This document shows, in pieces, positions 41,702 through 52,829 of a stretch of DNA of 64,000 nucleotides. The position numbers were made by a program, and so were the translations under genes. Position 1 is the stretch's first letter. Every line of letters starts with the position of its first letter. Source of the DNA: Batkoa obscura (Eukaryota > Entomophthoromycota > Entomophthoromycetes > Entomophthorales > Batkoaceae); contig JASVEC010000017.1 of assembly GCA_030770535.1 (NCBI GenBank), positions 558,001 through 622,000 of the forward strand, in the 5' to 3' direction. The notes below the pieces were generated by a model. The model did no database searches. It had not been told where the DNA came from and saw only the letters and a program-made list of their open reading frames with translations.

Positions 41702-42889
41702 ATGTTTTTTAATAGAGTTTTTAAAAGAATGTTCAACACTAAACTTATAAGTATAAATCCAAAAGATATACATTTCAATGAAATTGGAGAAGCAAGTTAT
41801 TGTGGCGGAGAATTTCCTAAAGAATTTCTAGAAGCTTGCAAATATTTAAATAGTAGCAATGGGTTAATAGGATTACCAACTGAAACTGTATATGGGTTAG
41901 GTGCTAACGCTTTAGATACAGATTCTATTAACAAAATATACAAAGCCAAGGGTAGACCGAGCGATAATCCATTAATAGTTCATATTTCAAGTCTAAAAAT
42001 GTTAAATAAAATATTGCCTAATGGTGTTCCATCGGTATATGAAGAAGTGATAAAAAAATATTGGCCAGGTCCACTAACAATTTTATTACCAAGGAGTGAA
42101 TTAATACCTTTATCAATAACTGCTGGGCAACCTACAGTAGCTATAAGGTTCCCAAGTCATCCGGTTGCTAGAGCAATTATAGAAAAGGCAGACGTACCAA
42201 TAGCAGCACCTTCAGCAAATTTAAGTGGTAGACCTAGTCCAACATTAGCTTCACATGTATTAGATGATCTAGATGGAAAACTTGAATATATTATCGATGC
42301 AGGGGCATGTGATTTTGGACTAGAATCTACAGTTTTAGACGGGTTAAGTCAGCCACCTATTTTATTGAGACCAGGTGCTATTACATTAGAGCAAATTCAA
42401 ACTATTAAGGGATTTGAAAATAGTAGAGTTTATAAGAGAGAACTATTTACTAAAGAACAAAGCGATAGTATTGAGCAAACTCCCACTACTCCAGGTATGA
42501 AGTATCAGCATTATTCACCAGATGCTAAAGTTATTTTATTTGAGCCAAGAGAAAATAAACTATTAAGTGAAAAGATAGAAATAGAATTAAAAGAAATTAG
42601 TAATAGTAGTAATAGTGGTAATACTAATAAACTCAAAATAGCTATTTTGACAAAAGAAAACATCTCGAGCATTGAATTGATTAAAAGTAAATTTAGTGAC
42701 CATTCAATTTTTTATGAGTATATTGGGTTAGACGTTCAAGATGTTGCTAAAAACATGTTTGCTAAATTAAGAGAAATGGATAAATTAAATATGGATTATA
42801 TTTTAATGCAAGGTGTGTTAGATAAAGATTTAGGTACTGCTGTTATGAATAGATTAAGAAAAGCTGCTTCAAAAATTGTTGATTATTAA
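41702..42889 (+). CDS. SUA5: Threonylcarbamoyl-AMP synthase (Sua5/YrdC)
   Basis: 395 residues, intronless. It makes threonylcarbamoyl-AMP from threonine, bicarbonate and ATP, the first step of the t6A modification at position 37 of ANN-decoding tRNAs. The YrdC core shows GLPTETVYGLGANAL (near residue 58), KGRPSDNPLIVHI, YWPGPLTILLPR, VAIRFPSHPVA, PIAAPSANLSGRPSPT and a FGLESTVLDG segment. The C-terminal Sua5 domain begins after PTTPGMKYQHYSPDA, the usual linker. The N-terminus is basic and slightly hydrophobic (MFFNRVFKRMFNTKL), and a second ATG follows at 41729-41731; two starts could give mitochondrial and cytosolic forms, as reported for other Sua5 proteins. Confidence 0.96.
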   Translation: MFFNRVFKRMFNTKLISINPKDIHFNEIGEASYCGGEFPKEFLEACKYLNSSNGLIGLPTETVYGLGANALDTDSINKIYKAKGRPSDNPLIVHISSLKMLNKILPNGVPSVYEEVIKKYWPGPLTILLPRSELIPLSITAGQPTVAIRFPSHPVARAIIEKADVPIAAPSANLSGRPSPTLASHVLDDLDGKLEYIIDAGACDFGLESTVLDGLSQPPILLRPGAITLEQIQTIKGFENSRVYKRELFTKEQSDSIEQTPTTPGMKYQHYSPDAKVILFEPRENKLLSEKIEIELKEISNSSNSGNTNKLKIAILTKENISSIELIKSKFSDHSIFYEYIGLDVQDVAKNMFAKLREMDKLNMDYILMQGVLDKDLGTAVMNRLRKAASKIVDY

Positions 42890-43542
42890 TAGAAGGCTAT
42901 TTTGGTATTTTATAGAGTTTCCTGGGTTTTATTATATTATTTAATAAACAAAGTGAATAATTATTATTGAATAATAATAAAATGCAACGCTTTTTTGAAA
43001 TTTTAAAAGTATTTTTACTATTGAATTTTAATTTTGAGTTTTTTGAGTCTTTATTTACTGCTGTTTATAGAGATCATAATATCTGTTTATCAAAATATGT
43101 TTAATTCATATATGAGTCAGATAGCGAAACCGTATCTAGTATAGTCTGCTAAAGTATATCCTAGATATTACATTAAACTACGCAGTAAACTTGGGTTAAC
43201 ACATGATTATATTTTTGTCATTAATCTACTAATAATTTATTTGATTCAGGCGTAAAAAGTGAGTAATTAATTGAGAGGAAAAAAGACATTCCCACATTAA
43301 TTTTGAAATTGAAATTATAAATTACAAGCTTATAATGAGAATCATAAGCAAATAAGCAGGTGCAAAGTTTTAAGCAACCAATTAGGGGAGGTTTGCTTTA
43401 TTTTAATAATTTAAACGAACAAGGATTGAAAGGCTAGGTCATCTTTTGTGTTCAAAAGCTATACTACACAAATAATCAATAAAGTATAGTATAGTAGTAA
43501 ACAGACGATACAGTATCAAATCAAAGAGTAAACACCAGAGTA
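42890..43542. other. Spacer between SUA5 and RPB1
   Basis: Promoter region of RPB1. No further gene seen. Confidence 0.5.
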
Positions 43543-46500
43543 ATGAATAATAAATTTGGTTTTACTCCTTCCCCTGCTCCTGTTCGACGGGTAAAGGGCG
43601 TCCAATTTGGTATCCTTTCTCCTGAGGAGATTAAAGCAATGTCAGTGGTGCAAGTTGTCCATCCATATGTTATGGACGAATCTGGTCATGCGCCAAGGCA
43701 AGGAGGTCTTTCAGATCCTCGTATGGGTACTATTGATCGTAATTTTAAATGCTTAAGTTGTGGTGAAAGTATGAAAGAATGTCCAGGGCATTTTGGCCAC
43801 ATTGAATTTTTAAGACCAGTTTTTCATCCAGGTTTTATTACCAAAGTAAAGAAAGTATTAGAATGTGTCTGTATTAAATGTGGTCGTCTCAAGGCTGATG
43901 AGGAAAATATTAGCTTTAAAAAAGCTCTTTCAATTCGTAATCCTAAAAATAGATTTAAGGCGATTTGGGATATTTGTAAAGGTAAGTCTATGTGTGGAGA
44001 CGCAAGATCTAGAAGAGAAGGAGGTGAAAATATCGAAGGAAGTGAAAATATAGATACTTTAGCTTCTAGACGTATGGCACAAATGCCTTGTGGGTCCAAA
44101 CAGCCTATTTACCGGAAAGAATCTCTTAGAATTTATGCCCATTATAAAGCAGAAAAGGGTTCTGAAGAATCTGCTGATGTCAAAGAACTTATTACTGCTA
44201 GTAAAGTAATCAACATTTTTAAAAAGATTTCTGAAGTAGACTTGATTACAATGGGTTTATCGTGTAAATTTGCTAGACCAGAATGGTATATGATCTCTGT
44301 TCTTCCAGTTCCACCTCCACCTGTTCGCCCTAGTATTTCAATTGACGGTTCTGGACGTGGTGAAGATGATTTGACTCATAAGTTGGGTGATATCATTAAA
44401 GCAAATGATCAATTGAAAGGGAGTGAGGTAGGTGCTCATAATATGATTTCGGATGAATTAGAATTCGTTTTGCAATACCATACTGCTACAATGATGGACA
44501 ATGATATTGCTGGTGTTCCAGCTGCAATTCAGAAGTCCGGTCGTCCCATAAAATCTATCCGTGCTAGACTTAAGGGTAAAGAAGGTCGTTTACGTGGTAA
44601 CTTGATGGGTAAACGTGTTGATTTTTCTGCACGTACCGTTATTACTGGTGATCCTAACCTTTCAATTGAGCAAGTTGGCGTTCCTCGTTCTATTGCTAGA
44701 AATCTTACCTATCCTGAAACTGTAACAGCTTTCAATATGAACCGCTTGCAAAAAGCAGTAAACAATGGTCCAAATGTTCATCCTGGTGCTAAATATGTTA
44801 TGCGTGATACTGGTGAACGTGTTGATCTTCGTTATGTTCGAAATGGTAATGTATCCCTCCAAATTGGTTATGTTGTTGAACGTCATATTAATGATGGTGA
44901 TGTGGTTATTTTCAATCGTCAACCTTCGCTCCATAAAATGAGTATGATGGGACATAGAATTAAGGTCTTACCATTCTCAACTTTCAGATTGAATTTATCA
45001 GTAACATCACCATATAATGCTGATTTCGATGGTGATGAAATGAATATGCATGTACCTCAATCAGAAGAGTCAAGAGCTGAAATCCTTGAATTATGCATGG
45101 TACCAAAACAAATTGTATCTCCTCAAGCTAATAAACCTGTCATGGGTATTGTGCAAGATACGCTTTGTGGTATTCGTAAATTTACCAAGAGAGATTGCTT
45201 TGTAGGTAAAGAATTGCTGATGAATTTACTTCTCCATGTTCCAGATTGGGATGGTCGTGTTCCTCAACCATGTATCCATAAGCCTGTCCCACTTTGGACC
45301 GGAAAGCAAGTGTTTAGTTTAATTATTCCAAAAGGAGTCAATTTAACTTCTTTCCATTCTGCTCATCCAGATGATGAAGATAGTCATATTTCCTTAGGTG
45401 ATACCAGAGTTGAAATTGTAGGAGGGGATTTAGTAACCGGTATTGTATGTAAAAGAACTATTGGTAGTTCTAATGGTGGTTTAATCCACGTAGTAATGAA
45501 TGATTTTGGTTCAAAAGTATGTATGAAATTATTTAATGGTACTCAAACTGTTGTAAATTACTGGCTTCTTCAACATGGTTTCAGTATTGGTGTTGGTGAT
45601 ATGATTGCTGACCATGCAACAATGACAACTATTAACTCTTTCATTACTAAAGCTAAAAAAGAAGTAAAACAAGTAATCAGAGAAGCTAATAACGGTAAAC
45701 TTGAAGCTTTACCTGGTCTTACTGTTCCAGAGACATTCGAATCAAAAGTTACTAATATTCTTAATTCTGCTCGTGATGGTGCTGGTAAAGCTGCTGAAAG
45801 AAGTTTGCCAGAGTTCAATAATATCAAGCAGATGGTAGTTGCTGGTTCTAAAGGTAGTTTTATTAATATTTCCCAAATGGCAGCTTGTGTTGGTCAACAA
45901 AATGTTGAAGGTAAGCGTATTCCATTTGGTTTCCGTAACCGTACACTTCCCCATTTCACTAAGAATGATCGTACTCCATTTGCTCGTGGTTTTGTTGAAA
46001 ACTCGTATATTCGTGGTTTGACCCCACAAGAGTTCTTTTTCCATGCTATGGGTGGTCGTGAAGGTTTAATTGATACTGCTGTTAAAACTGCTGAGACTGG
46101 TTATATCCAACGTCGTCTTGTAAAGGCTATGGAGGATGTTATGGTTAAATATGATGGTACAGTAAGAAATGCTTTAGGTCAAGTAGTGCAATTCTGTTAT
46201 GGTGAAGATGGTATGGATGCTGCATTTATTGAAAAGCAAAAGATTGAAACCGTTCGTATGTCAAATGCAGAATTCAATTCCAAATATAAATTAGATATTA
46301 AGAATGGTGTCATTAGTTTGGGTAAGAATAGAAACATTAATACTCAACTTATGGGTACAGTCATGAATGAACCTGATATTCAAGTCTTACTGGAAGACGA
46401 ATTTAAACAAATATATGATGATCGTAAAGAATTGAAAACCAAAATATTCCCAGGTGGCGATGATAACTGGCCAATGCCAGTTAATATCAGACGTCTTATC

Positions 46501-49119
46501 CGCAATGCTCAAATTCAATTTGAATGTAGTCCACATAAACCGTTTACACTCCATCCTGTGGACGTAATCGTTGGAGTTAAGAAACTTTTAGACTCATTTA
46601 CAGTTATCCGTGGTCACGATCATCTTAGTGATGAAGCAAATAAAAATGCCACTTATCTTTTCAAGATCTTGGTTCGTTCACTTTTAGCTTCTAAGAAAGT
46701 AGTAGGAGAATACCATTTAACACCAGAAGCTTTTGATTATGTTATTAAACAAATTCAACGTAAATTCTATCAAGCTCAAGCTCATCCAGGAGAGATGGTT
46801 GGTACCCTTGCTGCACAATCTATTGGTGAACCTGCTACTCAAATGACGCTTAACACTTTCCATCTTGCTGGTGTTTCTAATAATACTACTACTGGTGTAC
46901 CACGTCTTAAGGAAATTATTAATGTTGCTACCAATCTTAAAACTCCATCTATGACTATTTCACTAAAAGAAGAATACTCTAGCAATTTTGAAAAAGCAAA
47001 GGCTGCTCAATCTCAATTAGAACATTGTAATTTGGCTAGATTAGCTGAACGTACTGAAATTTATTTCGATCCAGAATTGACAGAAACTAATATTGAGACT
47101 GATGAAGATTGGATTCAAGAACTTGCTGCTCTAAGTGATCCTTACCTTACTGGTGATTACACTAAAGAAAACCTATCTTGTTGGGTACTTAGAATTGAGT
47201 TTAATCCTCAAATTATGTTAGGTAAAGCACTTACTCTTGAAGGTATTGCAGACCATATCCATAAAAAATATAATAATCAAGTGTTTGCCTATTATCCTTC
47301 TGAGGTTACTGATCAGCTTGTAATTCATTGCCGTGTTGTTACTTCTGGGGGTGGTGACTCTAATAATGTATCAGAAATGGATGATGATGATGTGGATGAA
47401 ACGGGTATTAGTGATCACACTTTCTTACGTCGCTTGGAAAGTAGCATGCTAGACGAAATCACTTTGTTAGGTGTGCCAGACATTAGTCGTGTTTTTATTC
47501 AAACAAGAAACACTCCTTATATTAGTGACGACGGTTCATTCAAGAGACGTGAAGAATACTTTTTAGAAACTAGTGGTACCAATTTACTTGAAGTCTTATC
47601 CATGGACGTTGTTAACATGAAAAATACTTTCTCAAACAACATTGTAGAAATCTTGGAAGTTTTGGGTATTGAAGCAGCTCGTAATTCTATCCTTCGAGAG
47701 CTTCGTCATGTTATTGAGGGTGGTGGTTCTTATGTCAATTACCGTCATTTATCATTACTTTGTGACATTATGACTTCTCGTGGTTCTATTATGGCCATCA
47801 CACGTCATGGTATTAATCGTACCGAATCTAGTGCTCTTATGAGATGTTCTTTTGAAGAAACAGTAGAAATTCTTTTAGAAGCTGCTGCTTCTGGAGATTA
47901 TGATGAATGTACTGGCATATCCGAAAATATTTTGTTAGGTCAAATTGCTCCATTAGGTACTGGTTCGTTTGATCTCTTATTGGACGAAACTATGCTTAAT
48001 CAAGCAATTATACCAAACAATGGTGTAGGAGCTTCAGAATACAATGGAGCTTCTTTATATTCTGGATCTGGTGATTACTCAGCTCAAATGACTCCATTAC
48101 CTGGAAACAACCAACCAAGGTTTGATAGTTTCGATGGATCATCACCAATAACTGCTCAATTCTCACCAATGACTGATAGTGGGTCATTTGGATATAGTCC
48201 CGGTTCATCTCCTGGAGTTATAAATAGCCCAGTATATTCACCTAGAAACCCCAACTTTGGAAATTCTGCTTCTAGTCCTGGTTACTCACCAACTTCACCA
48301 AGTTATGTTCCTGGTTCTCCTAAATTTTCGCCTGCTTCACCATCCTTTAATCCAGGTTCATCTCAAAATACTTATAGGCCAACATCCCCTGTTTATTCAG
48401 GCGCTGGTGCATCTCAAAAGAGACCATTTTCACCTACTTATAATCCCACTTCTCCTTCTTATAATGCTGGTAGAGGCGATGAACCTGATTACTCACCAAC
48501 TTCTCCATCTTACACTCCAACCTCACCCCGAGGCATAGGACAAAATTCTGCCTTCTCACCTATTGGTGGAAGTTCTTTTGGTGGTTCTAAAGTCGGTTAT
48601 TCACCAACATCCCCTTCATATACACCTACATCTCCATCTCTAGCTCAAGGTTCGAATGCTTATTCACCAACTTCGCCTACTTATTCTCCAAGTTCTCCAA
48701 GTTACTCTGCAAACCCAACTGCTCAACCACGTGCTGCATCACCACTTAATGCTCCGCGTGTTGCATCATACTCGCCTACCTCTCCGTCTTTCGCTTTTCC
48801 AGCACCAAGCTATTCTCCACAATCACCTAGCTTTACACCTATCTCACCCGCTCAGCATCAACAAGCACCAAGCTACTCACCAACTTCTCCTAATTACGCT
48901 CCTACTTCACCATTTGCTTTCAATGCTCAAGCATCAAATGCTTTTGCTCCAGGTACGTCTGGGCCTGATATGAATTCACGTGGGAATAAGGGTAAATATT
49001 CAAGTGAAGAGAACTCAGAAGGTGAAGCTGATTCTGGTGGTCGTAGAGGATCTGAAAAGGGAAGAAATCCGGATGAAGATAATTCAGGACCTAATGGTAG
49101 TAAGGGTTTTTATGAATAA
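43543..49119 (+). CDS. RPB1: RNA polymerase II largest subunit, Rpb1
   Basis: 1858 residues in one uninterrupted frame, unusual in a window where comparable housekeeping genes have introns. N-terminal zinc-binding CLSCGESMKECPGHFGH (about 69-85), lid/rudder region (RLKGKEGRLRGNLMGKRVDFSARTVI), the catalytic metal site NADFDGDEMNMH (about 492-503), funnel and trigger loop (AQSIGEPATQMTLNTFHLAGV, near 1090-1110). The CTD begins near residue 1545 and is degenerate: only about four exact YSPTSPS repeats, the rest variants such as YSPTSPT, YTPTSP, FSPASPSF and long non-repeat spacers, ending in a charged Glu/Gly/Ser tail. Codon use is richer in CGT, GGT and CTT than in neighbours, fitting high expression. 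Confidence 0.99.
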   Translation: MNNKFGFTPSPAPVRRVKGVQFGILSPEEIKAMSVVQVVHPYVMDESGHAPRQGGLSDPRMGTIDRNFKCLSCGESMKECPGHFGHIEFLRPVFHPGFITKVKKVLECVCIKCGRLKADEENISFKKALSIRNPKNRFKAIWDICKGKSMCGDARSRREGGENIEGSENIDTLASRRMAQMPCGSKQPIYRKESLRIYAHYKAEKGSEESADVKELITASKVINIFKKISEVDLITMGLSCKFARPEWYMISVLPVPPPPVRPSISIDGSGRGEDDLTHKLGDIIKANDQLKGSEVGAHNMISDELEFVLQYHTATMMDNDIAGVPAAIQKSGRPIKSIRARLKGKEGRLRGNLMGKRVDFSARTVITGDPNLSIEQVGVPRSIARNLTYPETVTAFNMNRLQKAVNNGPNVHPGAKYVMRDTGERVDLRYVRNGNVSLQIGYVVERHINDGDVVIFNRQPSLHKMSMMGHRIKVLPFSTFRLNLSVTSPYNADFDGDEMNMHVPQSEESRAEILELCMVPKQIVSPQANKPVMGIVQDTLCGIRKFTKRDCFVGKELLMNLLLHVPDWDGRVPQPCIHKPVPLWTGKQVFSLIIPKGVNLTSFHSAHPDDEDSHISLGDTRVEIVGGDLVTGIVCKRTIGSSNGGLIHVVMNDFGSKVCMKLFNGTQTVVNYWLLQHGFSIGVGDMIADHATMTTINSFITKAKKEVKQVIREANNGKLEALPGLTVPETFESKVTNILNSARDGAGKAAERSLPEFNNIKQMVVAGSKGSFINISQMAACVGQQNVEGKRIPFGFRNRTLPHFTKNDRTPFARGFVENSYIRGLTPQEFFFHAMGGREGLIDTAVKTAETGYIQRRLVKAMEDVMVKYDGTVRNALGQVVQFCYGEDGMDAAFIEKQKIETVRMSNAEFNSKYKLDIKNGVISLGKNRNINTQLMGTVMNEPDIQVLLEDEFKQIYDDRKELKTKIFPGGDDNWPMPVNIRRLIRNAQIQFECSPHKPFTLHPVDVIVGVKKLLDSFTVIRGHDHLSDEANKNATYLFKILVRSLLASKKVVGEYHLTPEAFDYVIKQIQRKFYQAQAHPGEMVGTLAAQSIGEPATQMTLNTFHLAGVSNNTTTGVPRLKEIINVATNLKTPSMTISLKEEYSSNFEKAKAAQSQLEHCNLARLAERTEIYFDPELTETNIETDEDWIQELAALSDPYLTGDYTKENLSCWVLRIEFNPQIMLGKALTLEGIADHIHKKYNNQVFAYYPSEVTDQLVIHCRVVTSGGGDSNNVSEMDDDDVDETGISDHTFLRRLESSMLDEITLLGVPDISRVFIQTRNTPYISDDGSFKRREEYFLETSGTNLLEVLSMDVVNMKNTFSNNIVEILEVLGIEAARNSILRELRHVIEGGGSYVNYRHLSLLCDIMTSRGSIMAITRHGINRTESSALMRCSFEETVEILLEAAASGDYDECTGISENILLGQIAPLGTGSFDLLLDETMLNQAIIPNNGVGASEYNGASLYSGSGDYSAQMTPLPGNNQPRFDSFDGSSPITAQFSPMTDSGSFGYSPGSSPGVINSPVYSPRNPNFGNSASSPGYSPTSPSYVPGSPKFSPASPSFNPGSSQNTYRPTSPVYSGAGASQKRPFSPTYNPTSPSYNAGRGDEPDYSPTSPSYTPTSPRGIGQNSAFSPIGGSSFGGSKVGYSPTSPSYTPTSPSLAQGSNAYSPTSPTYSPSSPSYSANPTAQPRAASPLNAPRVASYSPTSPSFAFPAPSYSPQSPSFTPISPAQHQQAPSYSPTSPNYAPTSPFAFNAQASNAFAPGTSGPDMNSRGNKGKYSSEENSEGEADSGGRRGSEKGRNPDEDNSGPNGSKGFYE

Positions 49120-49820
49120 TTGAAGGGTTTTTAAGTATAAGTTTTATACATGTTTATACATGTAATATTTGATATTCAATTAGTGCTATTATAATGTGCT
49201 TTTGATAGATGTTTTATTTTATTAAAGTATTACCCAGTATATTAATTTAAGCTTTATCGTTTTATATAGTTATACTTTTATAATAATCAGGTTTATTTTA
49301 AGTAATAGATTTTATATTTGAATAAAATAGTTTAAATAGCTTTTAATGCTGTATACATAATTTTTAAAAATATCAAAGTTTCTAAATGAGAGCTATTTTA
49401 GTACCACGTTTGAATTAGAATATCTATTATTCTAAATTTATAAATAAAAAATATTATTGATATAGAGACTAGTTTTGTTAAATTATATTTTTATATATTT
49501 TATATTTATTAGGAAGAAGTATTAATTTAAAAATAAAAATAAGTACAATAACAGAAATGGTTAACTTTAAATCAAGATTTAAAAAAATCTAATTGAAGAT
49601 AATCTTCATCTAATTTTTTCCACCAATAAAAAATTCACTATTATTATAATCCTAGTAAAGTTATGGGAAAAAGCAAAAACAGTAAAACGACCTATAGTTA
49701 AGCTATCAATTTTTTATTAAGCAATAGTAAAAGGAGAACATAACTATATAAAAGTTGAAAAAGAAAGAGATCATAACACAAGGATATCAACGAAAAAAAG
49801 AAAAAATTAGACGATGAGGA
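49120..49820. other. Spacer between RPB1 and the PPR-like gene
   Basis: AT-rich; no gene or repeat recognised. Confidence 0.5.
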
Positions 49821-52800
49821 ATGAAGCAACTAAAACTAGTAAGAATAATAAGGATGATAAAGTTATACTCAACAAGTAATGAGCTTACTCTAATAAATCA
49901 TAGCAACTCAACTAGAACAGTGAACCAATCCAAATTTAACTTTAGTGTAATTATAAAGAGAAAAATGACAAATTTAGTTATCAATCGCCAAATAGAAGAT
50001 CAAGAAATAGTAAAACAGATTGAGCATGGGGTATATCATTTACTACATCAAAACAGAGTGAATGAAGCTTATAATTTAGTACAAGAAAGTGGTTATCATT
50101 TAGAATTGTATGAATTCCATTTGTTGATACAACGATTATATAGTAATTCCAAAAGCAGGGGAAATTTATTAAAAGTACAAAGTTTATTTACAAATACAAC
50201 ATTTGAAAAAGAAGGAAAGTTGACTTTAATGGATTATAGTTTATGGCTAAAAGTATTGTTTTTGTTAAAAGAATATGATCCATGTATGAAGTTGTATACC
50301 ACTATACTGCAAAAATTTCAACATCCTTTGCTACCGAGTGTTTATAATATAATTTTCAAAGTGATTGATAAACAGAATCAGAAGTTAGAGAATAACAAAG
50401 TATCTCAGTACTATCGATTATTGCTACTGGAGGGATGTAGTACTCTATTTATTGGCGTTGAGAATTTAAAGTATGTGATTGAAATTTTGTTGGCAAAGGA
50501 TCAATTACAAGAGGTGGAGGAAATGGTTGATAAAATTCAAAAGGAGTTTAACGGAATACCGAATAGTATACGGCATGCTTTAGTTATAAGTTGTATCTTA
50601 CAAGGTAAACTCGGGGTGGCAGAAGAGTATTTTGGAGTTTATTTTAAGGATAAGGAGAGTATAGATGTTGAGTTCATTAATGGCGTATTAAAGGCACTTT
50701 ACCAAGCTAAGTTGCCACAGCTTATTGTCAAGGAATGGATGGATAGGTTGATAAAATATCAAACAAAGTTTAACGCAACTACAATACATAGGTTAGCGAA
50801 GTTGAGTATCGATATTAATAGTAGTTATTGTAATGAAGCTTGTTTACAATTGTTTTTGAACTTTGATGTTGTACCAACAAATACTTCAACTATTTTATTG
50901 TTTTATTATTCTGTTCAACAAGTTACAAATATTTCTCAATTAAATCAATTGTTAGCTATTATTTATAATAGTCATAGCCCAACACTGAAGTTGTTACTAA
51001 ATCAACTACTTACAATAAACCAAAGTTCTTTACTCAAAAAGTTTGATATTAAAGAATGGCCAGTGATAAATAGAGAGAACATAGTAATATACAACATTAT
51101 ATTAAAAAGGTTGATGCAGTTGAATGATGATTATAATGGAATTGAAAAGGAGAGAGTGTTTGAAGAGTATACGAATTATTTAATAAAAAGGGAATTAATG
51201 GATATTTATACAATCAATATTTTAATTGATCATTATTCTAAAAGGAGGGATTTGAGTATGATTCAAATGTTATTAAGTTTTAAACAGGAAATAGATTCAT
51301 ATTGTCCGGTGGCTTATGATACCATAGATTATTATTTTAAGGAGGAAGAAGTTGAAAGAAATAATCGATTATGGGAGAACAATAGCAAAGAAATGACCGT
51401 TTATTCGAATGTTAATAAGGTACAAAAGTATATTAAAAACAAGCAGTGGAACAAAATGGAACACTTGTTTTTATCATTGATAATACAGAACAATAATAAC
51501 AATAGTGGTTTTTTAAAGTATGATATTAAACTACAAAATTATTTAATTGAACAGCTAAGTCAATATCAGCAGGATACTAAAGTGTTAACTATCATAGATA
51601 GCTTGTATAAGAAACAAATGTATATTGATAGTAATTATTTTATTAAGTTATTGAAACAAAAAGAGATAACAAAGAATTTCAAGTTGTTTGAATTAATTTG
51701 TAATTTTAAATTGACAATTAGTCCCACTTTCTTATTTCAATTTATAAAAACAATTATACAAAATGAATTCAATTTACTCAATTTAATTCAGCAATGTAAT
51801 ACTAATTTTAATAAGATTATTACTGGTACTCAATATCAACCCGTTATTTATTTTTATTTATTAAAGTATTTTAATACTAAATTATTGGAATATCATAATA
51901 ATCAACAAGTATTTATTTCTATTATAAATCAACTTATTAAACATTTGGAATTTATTTATTTAGACTTAAGCAATAATAGTAGGGATACTGAAGACAAGGA
52001 AATTGTAATTGATATAGATAATAATATAGAGAGTAATAGAATAGACAATAATACTAATAATATAGATAAGGACTATGAAAGTATAATTAATAAAGAGAAT
52101 ATAATAGGTTACAATATAACAAATCCAAATCTAATTAATTTAAATAAGGCTACGGATGAGCATGAGTATACGATGAATCAATTATTAATATTATTAATAG
52201 ATAAAAGTATCACACTAAATTTAAATAATGAATTAAAACTAATAATCAGTTTTATTGAAGATAAAAGAATAATATTAAACAATGAAACTTTATTATCAGT
52301 TATTACAAAAGCTTATTTTTATCTTAATGAGATGGACAAAATAATACATTTGTTACCAGAGATACTAAGTTATAAATCAAATTGGTTTTATTTTCGTCAT
52401 GAAGTTGTTAATCTATTAATGGCCCAATTAGCTCAACAACAGGAGCATGATAGTATTTATACTACTTTAATCCAAATCAAAAACTTATACAAAACCAAAC
52501 AAAGCAATTATTTACCAGATAATCATTGCTTACACCAACTCATACTTGGATGTCATTCCAATAATAACCATCAAAAAGCGGAAGAGTATTATTTATATTT
52601 TATAAGGGAATATCAAATTATACCGGATACAATGATAATTAATCAATTTATTTATTATAATTTTAAAGTGGAAGAATGGTTAATAGCTAAGGAATGGTTT
52701 AATAAATTAGAGAAGCCAAACTCATTTTCGTTCTATTTAATGGCTAAAGTATACGAGGGATTAGAAGAAATGGAAATGAGTAGAATTTATTATTGTAAAA

Positions 52801-52829
52801 TGATGAAGAGTAATAAATGGAGGGAATAA
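49821..52829 (+). CDS. PPR-like helical-repeat protein, probably mitochondrial
   Basis: 1002 residues, intronless. The N-terminus is basic and lacks acids (MKQLKLVRIIRMIKLYSTSN), as in a mitochondrial targeting peptide. The rest is almost all helical, with helix pairs of about 35 residues; the best PPR-like units are YDPCMKLYTTILQKFQHPLLPSVYNIIFKVIDK, VAEEYFGVYFKDKESIDVEFINGVLKALYQ and, at the end, NNHQKAEEYYLYFIREYQIIPDTMIINQFIYYNF. Fungal PPR proteins bind mitochondrial mRNAs or rRNA and support translation or stability. The low-complexity Asn/Asp/Ile stretch around residues 725-780 looks like an insertion. Specific target unknown. Alternative start at 49965 is possible. Confidence 0.65.
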   Translation: MKQLKLVRIIRMIKLYSTSNELTLINHSNSTRTVNQSKFNFSVIIKRKMTNLVINRQIEDQEIVKQIEHGVYHLLHQNRVNEAYNLVQESGYHLELYEFHLLIQRLYSNSKSRGNLLKVQSLFTNTTFEKEGKLTLMDYSLWLKVLFLLKEYDPCMKLYTTILQKFQHPLLPSVYNIIFKVIDKQNQKLENNKVSQYYRLLLLEGCSTLFIGVENLKYVIEILLAKDQLQEVEEMVDKIQKEFNGIPNSIRHALVISCILQGKLGVAEEYFGVYFKDKESIDVEFINGVLKALYQAKLPQLIVKEWMDRLIKYQTKFNATTIHRLAKLSIDINSSYCNEACLQLFLNFDVVPTNTSTILLFYYSVQQVTNISQLNQLLAIIYNSHSPTLKLLLNQLLTINQSSLLKKFDIKEWPVINRENIVIYNIILKRLMQLNDDYNGIEKERVFEEYTNYLIKRELMDIYTINILIDHYSKRRDLSMIQMLLSFKQEIDSYCPVAYDTIDYYFKEEEVERNNRLWENNSKEMTVYSNVNKVQKYIKNKQWNKMEHLFLSLIIQNNNNNSGFLKYDIKLQNYLIEQLSQYQQDTKVLTIIDSLYKKQMYIDSNYFIKLLKQKEITKNFKLFELICNFKLTISPTFLFQFIKTIIQNEFNLLNLIQQCNTNFNKIITGTQYQPVIYFYLLKYFNTKLLEYHNNQQVFISIINQLIKHLEFIYLDLSNNSRDTEDKEIVIDIDNNIESNRIDNNTNNIDKDYESIINKENIIGYNITNPNLINLNKATDEHEYTMNQLLILLIDKSITLNLNNELKLIISFIEDKRIILNNETLLSVITKAYFYLNEMDKIIHLLPEILSYKSNWFYFRHEVVNLLMAQLAQQQEHDSIYTTLIQIKNLYKTKQSNYLPDNHCLHQLILGCHSNNNHQKAEEYYLYFIREYQIIPDTMIINQFIYYNFKVEEWLIAKEWFNKLEKPNSFSFYLMAKVYEGLEEMEMSRIYYCKMMKSNKWRE

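Noticed and set aside
43824-44099. Antisense frames within RPB1
   Set aside because: They overlap a conserved housekeeping gene and have no independent support.
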